From Nonomuraea endophytica (GTDB lineage Bacteria > Actinomycetota > Actinomycetes > Streptosporangiales > Streptosporangiaceae), in assembly GCF_014203235.1 (NCBI RefSeq), contig NZ_JACHIN010000018.1, positions 1-64,000 on the forward strand: DNA of 64,000 nt. Direction: 5' to 3'. Below, piece by piece: positions 7,265 to 15,752 of this stretch (positions are counted from its first letter, which is position 1; every line of letters starts with the position of its first letter). The translations under genes and the position numbers were made by a program. The notes under the pieces were generated by a model that was not told the origin of the DNA, ran no database searches, and saw nothing but the letters and a program-made list of their open reading frames with translations.

Positions 7265-9442
7265 ATGGCCGGCGACACCATTCGCAAGCCCGCCAACGGA
7301 CACCGAGGACGGAAGGTGCAGGGCGCTGCCGTGCTCGCCTCGGGGCTGTCCGCGGGCCTCCTGTGCGCCTTCACGATCGCTGTCATGCCGGGTCTGGCCG
7401 CGGCCGATGACCGGACCTTCGTCGATGCGATGCAACAGACGATCATCGCGATCGAGAATCCGGCCTTCTTCCTCATCTTTCTCGGTGCTCCGGTGTTCGC
7501 GGCGGTCGCCTTGGTGCAGGCACGTCGCGCCGCCTCGGCCAAGGCCGCAGGCTGGATCGTCGCCGGACTCGTCTTCTACGCGCTGACGCTCCTGATCACC
7601 TTCACCGTCCACGTCCCGCTCAACTACGAGCTGAGGGATGCGGGTGACCCCTCCCGTATCCAGGACCTGGCGGCTGTGCGCGACGACTTCGTGACTCAAT
7701 GGGTCACCTGGGACATCGTCAGGACTCTCACCGCGACGGCGGCCTTCTGCTCTCTCATCTGGGCGCTCGTCCTGCGTGGGCCTGCAGGGCCGGCCGAGCG
7801 ATACGACGGGCCGAAGGCCGACGGCTCGGGACACACACGAGATCGAGCCACTCGTCAGCGCCGATGGCGTGTGTTCGCTGCGGTACTGCCGACCGCGGTG
7901 GTGAGCACCATCGTGCTGCCGCCGACGCCGCCGACGATGATGGTGGCTGCGGACGACGGCGGTGGCTCGGCCGACCGGGTGCTCACCACCGGCGGCTGGG
8001 TGAAGGGCGAGGTGACCCCGACCCATCGCAGCTTCCTCGGCATCCCGTACGCCTCTCCTCCCATCGGTCCGTTGCGCTGGGCGACGCCACATGCCGCGAA
8101 GCCGTGGGAGGGCCTGCGCGACGCGACCCGGCCGGGGCCGCAGTGTCCGCAGCTCTCCGGTTCGCCGGAGCCCGCAGGCAGTGAGGACTGCCTCTACGTG
8201 AACGTGACGACGCCGCGTGAAGGGACGGGGAAGCTGCCGGTGCTCGTCTTCGTGTACGGCGGCGGGCTGATCAGCGGCTTCGGCGCCGCCTATGATCCGG
8301 AACGCATGGTCGGCCGGGAAGTGATCGTGGTCACGTTCAACTACCGGCTCGGTGCGCTGGGATTCCTGCGCCATCCGTCGCTGCGTGATCCGTACGCCGG
8401 GAACTTCGGGCTCGCCGACCAGCAGGCCGCGCTGCGCTGGGTGCGGAAGAACGTCGGGGCGTTCGGCGGCGACCACCGCAACGTGACGTTGTGGGGCCAA
8501 TCGGGCGGCGGGTACAGCGTGTGCGCCCAGCTGGCCGCCCCCGCCGCCCGCGGCCTGTTCGACAAGGCCATCGTGCAGAGCGCACCGTGCGGCAACCCGA
8601 TGAAGACCAAACAGGCCGCGGACCGGCATGGCCGCGCGTTCGCGGCCGAGCTGGGCTGCGCGAACGCCACGACGGCCGAAGAATGCCTGCGCGCCAAGCC
8701 GGTCAGAGAACTGGTGCGCCGGTCCGACGCCGAAGAGCTCTTCGGCCGGGTGGGCCGGCACCGGGCGGACGTCTCATGGTTCCCCGTCGCGGGCACGCCG
8801 GCGCTGCCCCTGCAGCCGCTCGCCGCGATGCGGCTCGGGATGGCCGCCGATGTTCCGCTGATCCACGGCGGCACCAAGCACGAGCTGCGCAGCCTCGTCT
8901 GGATGGTGTACGACCGCCAAGGCAAGCCGGTGACCGAGGCCGCGTACCCGCAGATCGTGACGCGGCTGTTCGGTCAGGAGAACGCGACACGCATCCTCGC
9001 CCACTACCCCGCCAGGGCTTACCCCACCCCGAGCCTGGCGCTGGCCACCCTGCTCACCGACCACGGCGGCGTGGCCGGCACGTGCGCCCAGCTACCGGCG
9101 ATCGACGCGGCGGCGCGGCGCGCGCCCGTGTACGCCTACGAGTACGCCCAGCCACGCGAACCCCTCCAGGGTTTCCCGTTCGGGGCCTCCCATGGGGCCG
9201 ACCTCAGGTTCTTCCTCGACAACGAGCAGGAGGGCCCGCCGCCGACCACGCCGGAGGAACAGGCCTTCGCCGAGCGATTGATCGGCTACTGGACGGCGTT
9301 CGCCAGGACCGGCGATCCAGGTCCGGGATGGCCGGCGTACCGGAGCGGCACATCGAAGGCACTGTCGATCGCCATGGAGCGAACCGGACCGGTGAACCTG
9401 GCCCGCACCCACAACTGCGGGCTCTGGAGGACGATGGACTGA
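7265..9442 (+). CDS. DUF1772 membrane domain fused to type-B carboxylesterase
   Basis: 725 residues. Residues about 20-180 are a four-helix DUF1772 domain (anthrone oxygenase-like family): 'AFTIAVMPGL', 'NPAFFLIFLGAPVF', 'TFTVHVPLNYEL' and 'WVTWDIVRTL'. A short basic linker and one more hydrophobic stretch follow, then from about 250 a full type-B carboxylesterase: 'FLGIPYASPPIGPLRW', 'EDCLYVNV', oxyanion 'VYGGG', nucleophile Ser413 in 'WGQSGGG' (GESAG in most relatives), and catalytic His in 'ASHGADLRF'. A strong AGGAG lies just upstream of ATG 7265. The frame is continuous through both domains, so the fusion appears real. The esterase would sit at the membrane, probably facing outside. I do not know this combination as a described enzyme. 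Confidence 0.85.
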   Translation: MAGDTIRKPANGHRGRKVQGAAVLASGLSAGLLCAFTIAVMPGLAAADDRTFVDAMQQTIIAIENPAFFLIFLGAPVFAAVALVQARRAASAKAAGWIVAGLVFYALTLLITFTVHVPLNYELRDAGDPSRIQDLAAVRDDFVTQWVTWDIVRTLTATAAFCSLIWALVLRGPAGPAERYDGPKADGSGHTRDRATRQRRWRVFAAVLPTAVVSTIVLPPTPPTMMVAADDGGGSADRVLTTGGWVKGEVTPTHRSFLGIPYASPPIGPLRWATPHAAKPWEGLRDATRPGPQCPQLSGSPEPAGSEDCLYVNVTTPREGTGKLPVLVFVYGGGLISGFGAAYDPERMVGREVIVVTFNYRLGALGFLRHPSLRDPYAGNFGLADQQAALRWVRKNVGAFGGDHRNVTLWGQSGGGYSVCAQLAAPAARGLFDKAIVQSAPCGNPMKTKQAADRHGRAFAAELGCANATTAEECLRAKPVRELVRRSDAEELFGRVGRHRADVSWFPVAGTPALPLQPLAAMRLGMAADVPLIHGGTKHELRSLVWMVYDRQGKPVTEAAYPQIVTRLFGQENATRILAHYPARAYPTPSLALATLLTDHGGVAGTCAQLPAIDAAARRAPVYAYEYAQPREPLQGFPFGASHGADLRFFLDNEQEGPPPTTPEEQAFAERLIGYWTAFARTGDPGPGWPAYRSGTSKALSIAMERTGPVNLARTHNCGLWRTMD

Positions 9443-9629
9443 GGCTTCAGGGCGTGCGGTGCCGTTCACCATGCATTTCTCCTTCTCTGCGGGAGTGGGC
9501 GCAGCGCGAGCCGTCGATTACGGCGGTAGATGTTGATCAGGACACCGGTGGTCATCCTGCGGCGAGAGGACGGTGAGGGCCCACCGGGGAGGCACGACGC
9601 ACGGTCACGACTGAACCTAGGGGACGATC

Positions 9630-10454
9630 ATGAACGATGATTCGAAGAACAACGACACCCCCGCGCTGCCGCCGGTCGTCGACCGGGACACCTGGCAGGC
9701 CGACGTCGACGCGCTGCGGGTTCGGGAGAAGGCCCATACCCGCGAAGGTGACGCGATCGCGGCGGCCCGCCGGCGCCTGCCCATGGTGGAGGTGGATGCC
9801 GGCCTTGAGCTGATCGGACCGAACGGGCCGGTGACCCTGCTGAAAGCGTTCGAAGGGCGTCGACAGCTCATCGCCTACTACTTCATGTGGTGGCCCGGCC
9901 GGCCCGCGCCCGAGCAGTGCGAGGGCTGCACGTTGTTCCTCAGCCAGGTCGGCGAGCTGTCCTACCTGCACTCCCGCGACATCACCTACGCGGTGTTCAG
10001 CCAGGGCCGCAACACCGCGTTCGGCCCGGCCGACGCCCAGGTGTCCTACGACGAAAGCGTTCGCTATCGCGACTTCATGGCCTGGGACATGCCGTGGTAC
10101 TCGGCACAGCCCTCCCTTGACGCGCTCCTCGCCGGTCGCGAGCTCGGCCTGATGCACCTCGTGTGCTACGTGCGGGACGGCGACCGCGTCTTCGAGACCT
10201 ACTGGACGTCGCGCCGCGGCGTCGAGGCGATGGACTACAGCTACACGCTCATGGACCTCACCGTGTACGGGCGCCAGGAGCCATGGGAGGACTCGCCCTC
10301 CGGCTGGCCACAACCACAGGTTGACAGGGAGTCGGCACACATGCGGACCAACGGACGCCCCACCGCCCAGTGGCCGCGAATCCACGCCGGACACTCCGAC
10401 GACCTCGGAACCGCGGAGACCGGAACCGCGCCCACGCCTCGCAACTGCCACTAA
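9630..10454 (+). CDS. DUF899 family (thioredoxin-like) protein
   Basis: 274 residues of DUF899, an AhpC/TSA-related thioredoxin-fold family. Visible hallmarks are 'REKAHTREGDAIAAARRR', 'YYFMWWPG', 'QCEGCTLF', a 'HSRDITYAVFSQG' segment and a tail with 'WTSRRGVEAMDYSY'. The CEGC pair occupies the position expected of a redox-like motif, but enzymatic activity in this family is not established. The start follows a GGGGA at 9619-9623. The last 35 residues are low-complexity and may be an extension. Confidence 0.85.
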   Translation: MNDDSKNNDTPALPPVVDRDTWQADVDALRVREKAHTREGDAIAAARRRLPMVEVDAGLELIGPNGPVTLLKAFEGRRQLIAYYFMWWPGRPAPEQCEGCTLFLSQVGELSYLHSRDITYAVFSQGRNTAFGPADAQVSYDESVRYRDFMAWDMPWYSAQPSLDALLAGRELGLMHLVCYVRDGDRVFETYWTSRRGVEAMDYSYTLMDLTVYGRQEPWEDSPSGWPQPQVDRESAHMRTNGRPTAQWPRIHAGHSDDLGTAETGTAPTPRNCH

Positions 10455-10918
10455 CTATCTTCGCCCCGTGCTGATGTACGCGCCGGCCGGAGGCTGGGCC
10501 GGGCGGCCATTCAGCTCGAACTACTCACCGGCCCCGAGCGAGACTACAAGGGCAACGCGACGCCATTGCTGCTCCAAGATGCGCGAATGGGAACACTCCA
10601 GCCAGATACTGCAGGCGAGCGGGGGAACGTGACCTGCTCGGTGATCTGCCATGGGAATCGCCACCTGTCGTCGGTGCCAGGCGACGACCTTCTTGATGTG
10701 CGCGGCCGAGTGGGCGCACCTCGTGTGAACGCCGTGTTCCCGAACTAGGAACACCGAGGTCAAGCACCCGCATGCCGGGCCGCAGGTGTGTAAGTCAGAT
10801 CCGGTCCCACCTCCAGCGAGCAGCCCACGCGGATCGTAACAAATCGGGCCGCGGAGGGAACTGGATAGCCCGCGAGTGGCAATAGAGCGTGTCATGACAG
10901 ACACCCGAAAGGCATGAG
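10455..10918. other. 464-bp gap, no confident gene
   Basis: A frame ending with the stop at about 10748 reads like protein ('AAIQLELLTGPERDYKGN') but has no start codon and no recognised family. Close to the sigma factor there is a perfect 10-bp palindrome TGTCATGACA at 10890-10899, which could be a regulatory site for the downstream gene. Confidence 0.45.
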
Positions 10919-11542
10919 ATGCGACACGAGAGCCGGACGGACGCATCACCTGGGCAGCCGGCCACGGAGGTGGCCGGCGATGCCACGGTGATCGCTCGAT
11001 CCCGGCATGAGCCCGAGCGGTTCGCCATCCTGTTCACCCGGCACGCGCCGGCGCTCAAGCGATATGTCGTCCGTCGGCTTGGACTCGCCGCCGCTGAGGA
11101 CATCGTCGCGGAGACCTTCGTGGTCGCCTTCCAGCAGCGCGGTACTTATGACCTGACGCGCACGGACGCAAGGCCCTGGTTGTACGGCATAGCCACCAAC
11201 CTCATGGGCAGGCACCGCCGTCACGAGATCAGCCTGTACCGGGCACTGAGCCGCACGGGGGTGGACCCGGTGACCGAACCGTTCACCGATCAGGTCGAGC
11301 GGAGAGTGGCGGCGGACGGGGTGCGTGATCACCTCGCCGCCGCTCTGGCCGGGCTGCCCGGCGGTCATCGGGACGCGCTGCTGCTGGTGACGTGGGCGGA
11401 GCTCACCTACGAGCAGGCGGCGCTGGCGCTGGATGTGCCGGTGGGCACGGTCCGTTCGCGGGTCAATCGGGCTCGAAGCAAGCTACGCAGGGTGCTCGGT
11501 GGCATGGATCCCACGGCCGCTGACGAAGGAGCGAACGGATGA
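10919..11542 (+). CDS. ECF RNA polymerase sigma factor
   Basis: 207 residues with sigma-70 region 2 ('FAILFTRHAPALKRYVVR', then 'AAEDIVAETFVVAF') and region 4.2 ('LTYEQAALALDVPVGTVRSR' followed by 'VNRARSKLRR'). The next gene overlaps by 4 bp and encodes a membrane-anchored CU044_5270 protein, so the two are translationally coupled. An equivalent pair lies at 28905-30649. The CU044_5270 partner occupies the place of an anti-sigma factor, but that role is inferred from position only. Confidence 0.9.
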   Translation: MRHESRTDASPGQPATEVAGDATVIARSRHEPERFAILFTRHAPALKRYVVRRLGLAAAEDIVAETFVVAFQQRGTYDLTRTDARPWLYGIATNLMGRHRRHEISLYRALSRTGVDPVTEPFTDQVERRVAADGVRDHLAAALAGLPGGHRDALLLVTWAELTYEQAALALDVPVGTVRSRVNRARSKLRRVLGGMDPTAADEGANG

Positions 11543-12483
11543 ACGAGATGGACCTGCTCAAGGAGTTCCGTACTGAGGTGCCGGCCCAGCAGGACGTACG
11601 GAAGGAGGAGGAACGGCTGCTCGCCAGTATCCAGCGCACGGCGAATGGCGCCACGGACCGGGATGTCACAACCGCCCGGAACGCGCCCAGGCGACCGGTG
11701 GTCCGGCTGCGTACGGGGCTGGCCCTGGCCGGTGTGCTGGCGGCGGTGGCGGCGGCCGCAGTCGTGGTCCCGCAGCTCGGAGGCCGCGAAAGCGAGAGCG
11801 TGGCACTACCGGAGGCGAGCCCGTCCAGCGCGGTGATGGTCCTGGAGAACGCCGCGCTCGTGGCCGCCCGCACCAAACCGGCGGAGATCCGTCCCGACCA
11901 GTGGTTTTACATGAAGGAGGCACAACACGACCTAGGTCCCGACTTCGAAACCTGGAACCGCATGGATGGACGCAGGGCGGCCCTTCGTGAAGGCGGAAAG
12001 CTGCGAGTGGGCCCGCCGGAGAAGGGTCCGACGCACTCGGGCAAGACGCAGCAGGAGGTGGGGGCCCTGCCCACCGACCCCGACAAGCTCCTGGCGCACT
12101 TCCGCGGTCTCGACAAGCTCCGCCCGTTGCTGTCCCTGTGCCAGCCGAACTGCCCGGCGGGCACCGAGAAGGACGTCGACGTCTTCGGGACGATCGGGTG
12201 GTATCTGAAGTTCGGGCCGATGATCCCCGCGGACACGACGGCCGGAATGTATCGGGCACTGGCCAAAATCCCGAACGTCACAGTCGAGGAGAACGCCGTG
12301 GACGGCGCCGGCCGCCAGGGCATCGGAGTCGCTCTCGACCTGGGCCGGGCGGGCAAGAGCACGTTGATCCTTGACGCGGGCGACTTCCACTTTCTCGGCG
12401 TGAAGAACGAGGTGGACGGCCGCACCATGGCGATGTCCGTGCTGGCCTCCGGAATCGTGGACAAGCCGGGCGAGACTTCCTGA
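11539..12483 (+). CDS. CU044_5270 family protein, membrane-anchored partner of the ECF sigma factor
   Basis: 314 residues: a cytoplasmic N-terminus of about 55, one membrane helix ('GLALAGVLAAVAAAAVVVP', about 57-75), then a long extracytoplasmic domain containing 'WFYMKEAQHDL' and the paired 'LPTDPDKLLAHFRG'. This layout fits the CU044_5270 family found beside ECF sigma factors in actinobacteria. It starts in an ATGA overlap with the sigma gene. The N-terminus does not show a ZAS zinc motif. Confidence 0.8.
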   Translation: MNEMDLLKEFRTEVPAQQDVRKEEERLLASIQRTANGATDRDVTTARNAPRRPVVRLRTGLALAGVLAAVAAAAVVVPQLGGRESESVALPEASPSSAVMVLENAALVAARTKPAEIRPDQWFYMKEAQHDLGPDFETWNRMDGRRAALREGGKLRVGPPEKGPTHSGKTQQEVGALPTDPDKLLAHFRGLDKLRPLLSLCQPNCPAGTEKDVDVFGTIGWYLKFGPMIPADTTAGMYRALAKIPNVTVEENAVDGAGRQGIGVALDLGRAGKSTLILDAGDFHFLGVKNEVDGRTMAMSVLASGIVDKPGETS

Positions 12484-12510
12484 CCCAACGGCACGCCCGC
12501 GCAAACCGCC

Positions 12511-12538
12511 CCTGGCCGCCTCCCCGGCGGTGGCCAGG
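12511..12538 (+). terminator. Strong GC hairpin after the sigma/CU044_5270 operon
   Basis: A 10-bp stem with one mismatch (12511-12520 pairs with 12529-12538) and an 8-base loop lies 28 bp after the CU044_5270 stop. There is no U-tract, as is common for actinobacterial terminators. Confidence 0.5.
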
Positions 12539-12589
12539 TCGCGGCCCCGCTGGAGCGCGCCACCGACTGATCGAACAACGCTGCCAGCA

Positions 12590-12766
12590 TGCGTCCACGC
12601 CCGCCCGTACAGGAACGTCAAGAACCGTTTCGCCAGCACCCGGCCATCCCACGACTCCCGATCGTCGAAGTCGTGGCAACCGTAGACATCCCGATCATCC
12701 AGGCGGGTCATGGGCCGTCTGCGCCCGCGCCGCGTACTTCTTCACCTGCGAGGGATCCGAAGCCGC
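12590..12766 (-). pseudogene. Tn3-family transposase fragment (DUF4158 region)
   Basis: On the minus strand, 'DPSQVKKYAARAQTAHD' (about 12766-12712) followed in a shifted frame by 'VYGCHDFDD' and 'FLTFLYGRAWTHA' matches the order of the N-terminal DUF4158 region of Tn3 transposases (VKxY-x-RxxTxxEH, then YGYRDF, then LxGRAWTHAEGP). About 55 residues remain, with a frameshift near 12712. No inverted repeats were found. Confidence 0.55.
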
Positions 12767-12869
12767 CTAAAGATCTTCATCCACAGGTCTTGATTACTGC
12801 TCCGCCGGACCGCTACCTGACACTGAAGGCGTCACGACAATTGGCGAAGTAGCTACCGAAGGGGTCCCC

Positions 12870-13289
12870 ATGCCGTTCGTCCGGATCACGTTGAGTACGG
12901 ATCGTCCCGAACCGATGCGCGCAGCCGTTGCCGAAGGCGTGCGCAGCGCGCTGGTCAGCGCCATCGGCGTTCCCCCGGACGATCGATTTCAGATCGTCGA
13001 CGCCCAACCGGCCACCGCTTTCCACGTAGACCGCCACTTCCTCGACGGTGATCGGCGCGATCCGGTGGTGGTGGAGATCACGCTCACCCGCGGGCGGACC
13101 CGGGACATGAAACTCGCTCTCTACCAGACGATCGTGGCCAACCTGTCCGACGTCGGCGTGCGACCGGACGATGTGCTGATCATGCTGCAGGAGTCCGAGC
13201 GGGAGGACTGGTCCTTGGGCGGCGGGAAGATGCAACTGCTCGACGAGGACCTGATCCGCAAGTACGGCTGGTCACCACCGCAGGCGTAA
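12870..13289 (+). CDS. Tautomerase family protein (4-OT superfamily)
   Basis: 139 residues beginning Met-Pro, so the catalytic N-terminal proline of the 4-oxalocrotonate tautomerase superfamily is present after Met removal. The sequence 'MPFVRITLSTDRPE' and the length match the larger single-chain tautomerases with two beta-alpha-beta units; the second unit includes 'VVVEITLTRGRTRDMKLALY'. The C-terminus 'DLIRKYGWSPPQ' is typical of this subgroup. It stands alone between a transposon remnant and a gap; the substrate is unknown. Confidence 0.85.
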   Translation: MPFVRITLSTDRPEPMRAAVAEGVRSALVSAIGVPPDDRFQIVDAQPATAFHVDRHFLDGDRRDPVVVEITLTRGRTRDMKLALYQTIVANLSDVGVRPDDVLIMLQESEREDWSLGGGKMQLLDEDLIRKYGWSPPQA

Positions 13290-13745
13290 TCCAGACTTTC
13301 CCTGCGGCAACGCATCGGTTCCCGGGGTGGGCGGGCTTCTGACATTGCCTGGCGACAGCAGCTGCCGGTAACTCTCCGGACTCGGCGTCGCGCAGTTCCG
13401 ATCGTTGCACGATGGTCCTGCGCGCTCCTTGATCAGGCTGAGCTGATACCCGGTTGTTGCCCGCCACAGGGGTCTTCTCCCGAACGTGACCCCAGCCCCA
13501 AACTAACTCTGGGTAATCTTCGTGACATTGTGTGATCTGGTGGGAGGAGTCGCCGACGAGGCACCGAGGGCGGTGGTTGGATCAGCGGGGGCGGCGAAGC
13601 AGGCGGAACCTGGAGTCGATACGCCCCGAACGATCACACTCAGTGAATAGAAGCAGAGACCAGAGCACGAACTCAGATCACTCGGCCTGTACCAGTCTCG
13701 GAGGCCTGGCGGTTCCAGGGCTGAGACCGGCGAAGCGGTCGGCGC
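13290..13745. other. 456-bp gap, nothing recognised
   Basis: Lies between the convergent ends of the tautomerase and MerR genes. Frames here are short and unlike coding sequence. No hairpin with a clear stem, repeat or RNA gene was identified. Confidence 0.5.
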
Positions 13746-14558
13746 TCATCCGGTGGTGACGCGGAAGATGGGCCAGCCGATTTCGGTGCGCCATCGTGTA
13801 GGGGAGTGGGTGTCGCGGGGGCCGGTGAGGTACGTCTCGTGGATCGGTCCGACGATGGTGAGGGCGTGTTCGACCACCCATGCTCCGAGGCGGCCGTAGG
13901 TGACGTCGATGTCGTCATGCGGTCCGGTGTGGACGGTCACGGCCAGGTCGACGGAAGGCAGGTCGAGAACTTCGATCCGGCCGGATGGGTGCGGTTGGCG
14001 CACTGGCCGGAAGACCGACATCTGGCCGGTGCCTTCGGTGAACAGCTCGTTGTCGTAGTGGCCTCCGGGTGGCCCGGTGCGTTCGGGCGGGGGGTAGGCC
14101 TTGTCCAGTTCTCTCATGGCGTCGCCGTACCAGGTGATTGCTTGGTCGAGGGCCACCTGGCCCGTGATGGCGGCGACGGTGCGTGCGGGCACCGTCCTCA
14201 GCTCGACCTGGAGATCGGTCGTGTGTGGGCTCAGCAGCTGGCGTAGGGAGAGCACGGCGGCCTGGGTGCGGTCGAGGGCGTCTTCCAGCCGGCGCAGGTG
14301 AGCGGTGATCAGGTCGGCGCGGCTTTGCGGATCGTCGGTGGCGAGGATGGACTTTACCTCGGCCAGCGGTAGGTCGAGCTGGCGGAGCTGGTGGATGACC
14401 TGGGCGGGCGGGATCTGCTCGGCCGTGTAGTAGCGGTAGCCGGTGGCCGCGTCGACCGTGGCGGGTTCGAGCAGCCCGGCCTCGTGGTAGCGGCGCAGCG
14501 TGCGCACACTCAGATGAGTCAGCGTGGCGAACTGCCCGATGGTGAGTCCCTGGCGCAT
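13746..14558 (-). CDS. MerR family regulator with GyrI-like effector domain
   Basis: 270 residues. The N-terminal MerR helix-turn-helix is 'LTIGQFATLTHLSVRTLRRY' followed by 'GLLEPATVDAATGYRYY'. A coiled-coil dimerisation helix follows (about 80-125), then a GyrI-like small-molecule-binding domain ('VELRTVPARTVAAITGQV' onward), as in BmrR-type multidrug sensors. ATG 14558 sits right before the domain. It is divergent from a frameshifted SnoaL-like gene, and the dyad between the two genes has the 19-bp promoter spacing used by MerR activators. Confidence 0.9.
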   Translation of the reverse strand: MRQGLTIGQFATLTHLSVRTLRRYHEAGLLEPATVDAATGYRYYTAEQIPPAQVIHQLRQLDLPLAEVKSILATDDPQSRADLITAHLRRLEDALDRTQAAVLSLRQLLSPHTTDLQVELRTVPARTVAAITGQVALDQAITWYGDAMRELDKAYPPPERTGPPGGHYDNELFTEGTGQMSVFRPVRQPHPSGRIEVLDLPSVDLAVTVHTGPHDDIDVTYGRLGAWVVEHALTIVGPIHETYLTGPRDTHSPTRWRTEIGWPIFRVTTG

Positions 14559-14568
14559 AACCCTAGTT

Positions 14569-14630
14569 TGTGCTCTCCCGCGGGGAGAGAGTCCATGGCT
14601 TGACTCTCTTCCCGCGGGAGAGCGCACAGT
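14569..14630 (+). promoter_or_regulatory. MerR-type promoter and large inverted repeat
   Basis: Arms 14569-14593 and 14602-14628 form an almost perfect inverted repeat of about 25 bp around an 8-bp centre. Each arm is itself a CTCTCCCGCGGG-type palindrome. In the right arm a -35-like TTGACT (14600-14605) and a -10-like CACAGT (14625-14630) are separated by 19 bp, the long spacer typical of MerR-activated promoters, reading into the gene at 14637. The left arm would serve the regulator's own promoter. Confidence 0.75.
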
Positions 14631-14636
14631 CGAGGA

Positions 14637-15003
14637 ATGAACACCATTGACTGGACCAAGGCCACCGTGATCGTGCCTGAGCAGCTGCCCAAGGCGGTTT
14701 TCAGCTATTTGTCCGCACCGCACGCGCGACCTTGACACCGCGATCAGATCGTTCACCGCCGATGCCGTGGTGGTTGACGAGGGCCGTACCCACCGGGGTA
14801 CCGATGAGATCAGGGCCTGGCTGGGCCGCTCGGTGAGCGACTACACCTACACCACGGCGCTGACCGCCGCCACGCAGATCGCTGACGTGCATTACGACGT
14901 CGTACAGCAGCTGGAAGGCGATTTCCCCGGCGGCGTGGTCGACCTGCATTACCGGTTCACGCTCCAAACCGACTTGATCGCCCGGCTGATCATCGAACCG
15001 TGA
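14637..15003 (+). pseudogene. SnoaL-like/NTF2-fold protein, single frameshift
   Basis: The frame from ATG 14637 ('MNTIDWTKATVIVPEQLPKA') stops at 14733-14735. The continuing protein ('ARDLDTAIRSFTADAVVVDE', then 'RGTDEIRAWLGRSVSDY') lies in another frame up to 15003. Together they make a full SnoaL-like domain of about 120 residues with one frameshift near 14720. An AGGA precedes the ATG. It sits under the MerR promoter and ahead of a broken SDR gene, so this was probably a MerR-controlled two-gene operon. A sequencing error is possible. Confidence 0.7.
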
Positions 15004-15027
15004 CCGGCACCAAGGGGGGAATCTCAG

Positions 15028-15293
15028 ATGAGGACCTGGTTCATCACCGGCGGGACACCGGGAGGGTTCGGGCTCGTGCTGCGATGATCAGCCAGGACGG
15101 CAGACAACCCGGTGACCCGCGACGCGCCGCCCGGGCTGTCATCACCGCCATGGACCTGGACCCTCCACCGCTACGGCTTGTCCTGGGCAACGACGCTTTC
15201 GACACGGCCGTGAGCACGTTGCGGAGCAACCTGGCCCAGATCTGGGGGTACGAGGCGCTTTCGCGCGCGGCCGACTTTCCCACCGGGAAATGA
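15028..15293 (+). pseudogene. Short-chain dehydrogenase with internal deletion
   Basis: ATG 15028 starts 'MRTWFITGGTPGGFG', the SDR cofactor-binding TGxxxGxG region, but the frame stops after 18 residues. In another frame the C-terminal end of a classical SDR follows ('GDPRRAARAVITAMDLDPPP', then 'RLVLGNDAFDTAV'). The central 170 or so residues with the Ser-Tyr-Lys triad are gone. The gene cannot be functional. Confidence 0.75.
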
Positions 15294-15315
15294 AGCCGAT
15301 CGGAGAGGCCGACCG

Positions 15316-15498
15316 TCAGCTGAGCTCGCCCACGATGATGAGGGCGAGCCCGGCCAGCACGTTCAACCCGGCATTGATCATCAAAAATCGCATTCTCGAC
15401 GCGATGCCTGGCCGATCGCGCAGGACGAAGCGGAACAACACGAACTCGATCACACCGGCGGCCGCTAGCAGCAGGCCACCGATTGTCCACCAGCTCAC
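15316..15498 (-). CDS. Small two-helix membrane protein
   Basis: 60 residues with two hydrophobic helices ('IGGLLLAAAGVIEFVLF' and 'AGLNVLAGLALIIVGEL') joined by a basic loop ('RDRPGIASRMR'). This fits an integral inner-membrane protein of a type frequent in actinobacteria, function unknown. It is flanked by an SDR remnant on the opposite strand, so no operon partner is visible. Confidence 0.6.
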   Translation of the reverse strand: MSWWTIGGLLLAAAGVIEFVLFRFVLRDRPGIASRMRFLMINAGLNVLAGLALIIVGELS

Positions 15499-15752
15499 GA
15501 GCGAGCCTCCAACGGGCGTCGAGGAGTTACCGGACCTGCGACTCGGCCCCGGAGAGGAACCGCGAGGGCGAGCCTACCGGCGTTCACGTAGCAGGCCCGA
15601 GCGAATACTCCGGTCGCCCGGCTTTCCGCGACGGGCCACCAGATCACGGCCGTGAGGGCGGGGGAGGCTGGAGCCGGCTTTGGCGGCGGTGAAGCCAGAT
15701 CATTCGATCACCGTCTAAATCCGCAGCTTCCGGCCAACCCGTTCGAGACGTC

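Noticed and set aside
10857..10889. ECF-type autoregulatory promoter (GGAACT) upstream of the sigma factor
   Set aside because: A GGAACT is present, but no matching -10 element at the expected 16-17 bp spacing.
12870..13289. Link between this tautomerase and the NRPS-cluster tautomerase
   Set aside because: Different length and architecture, and 50 kb apart; no evidence of shared pathway.
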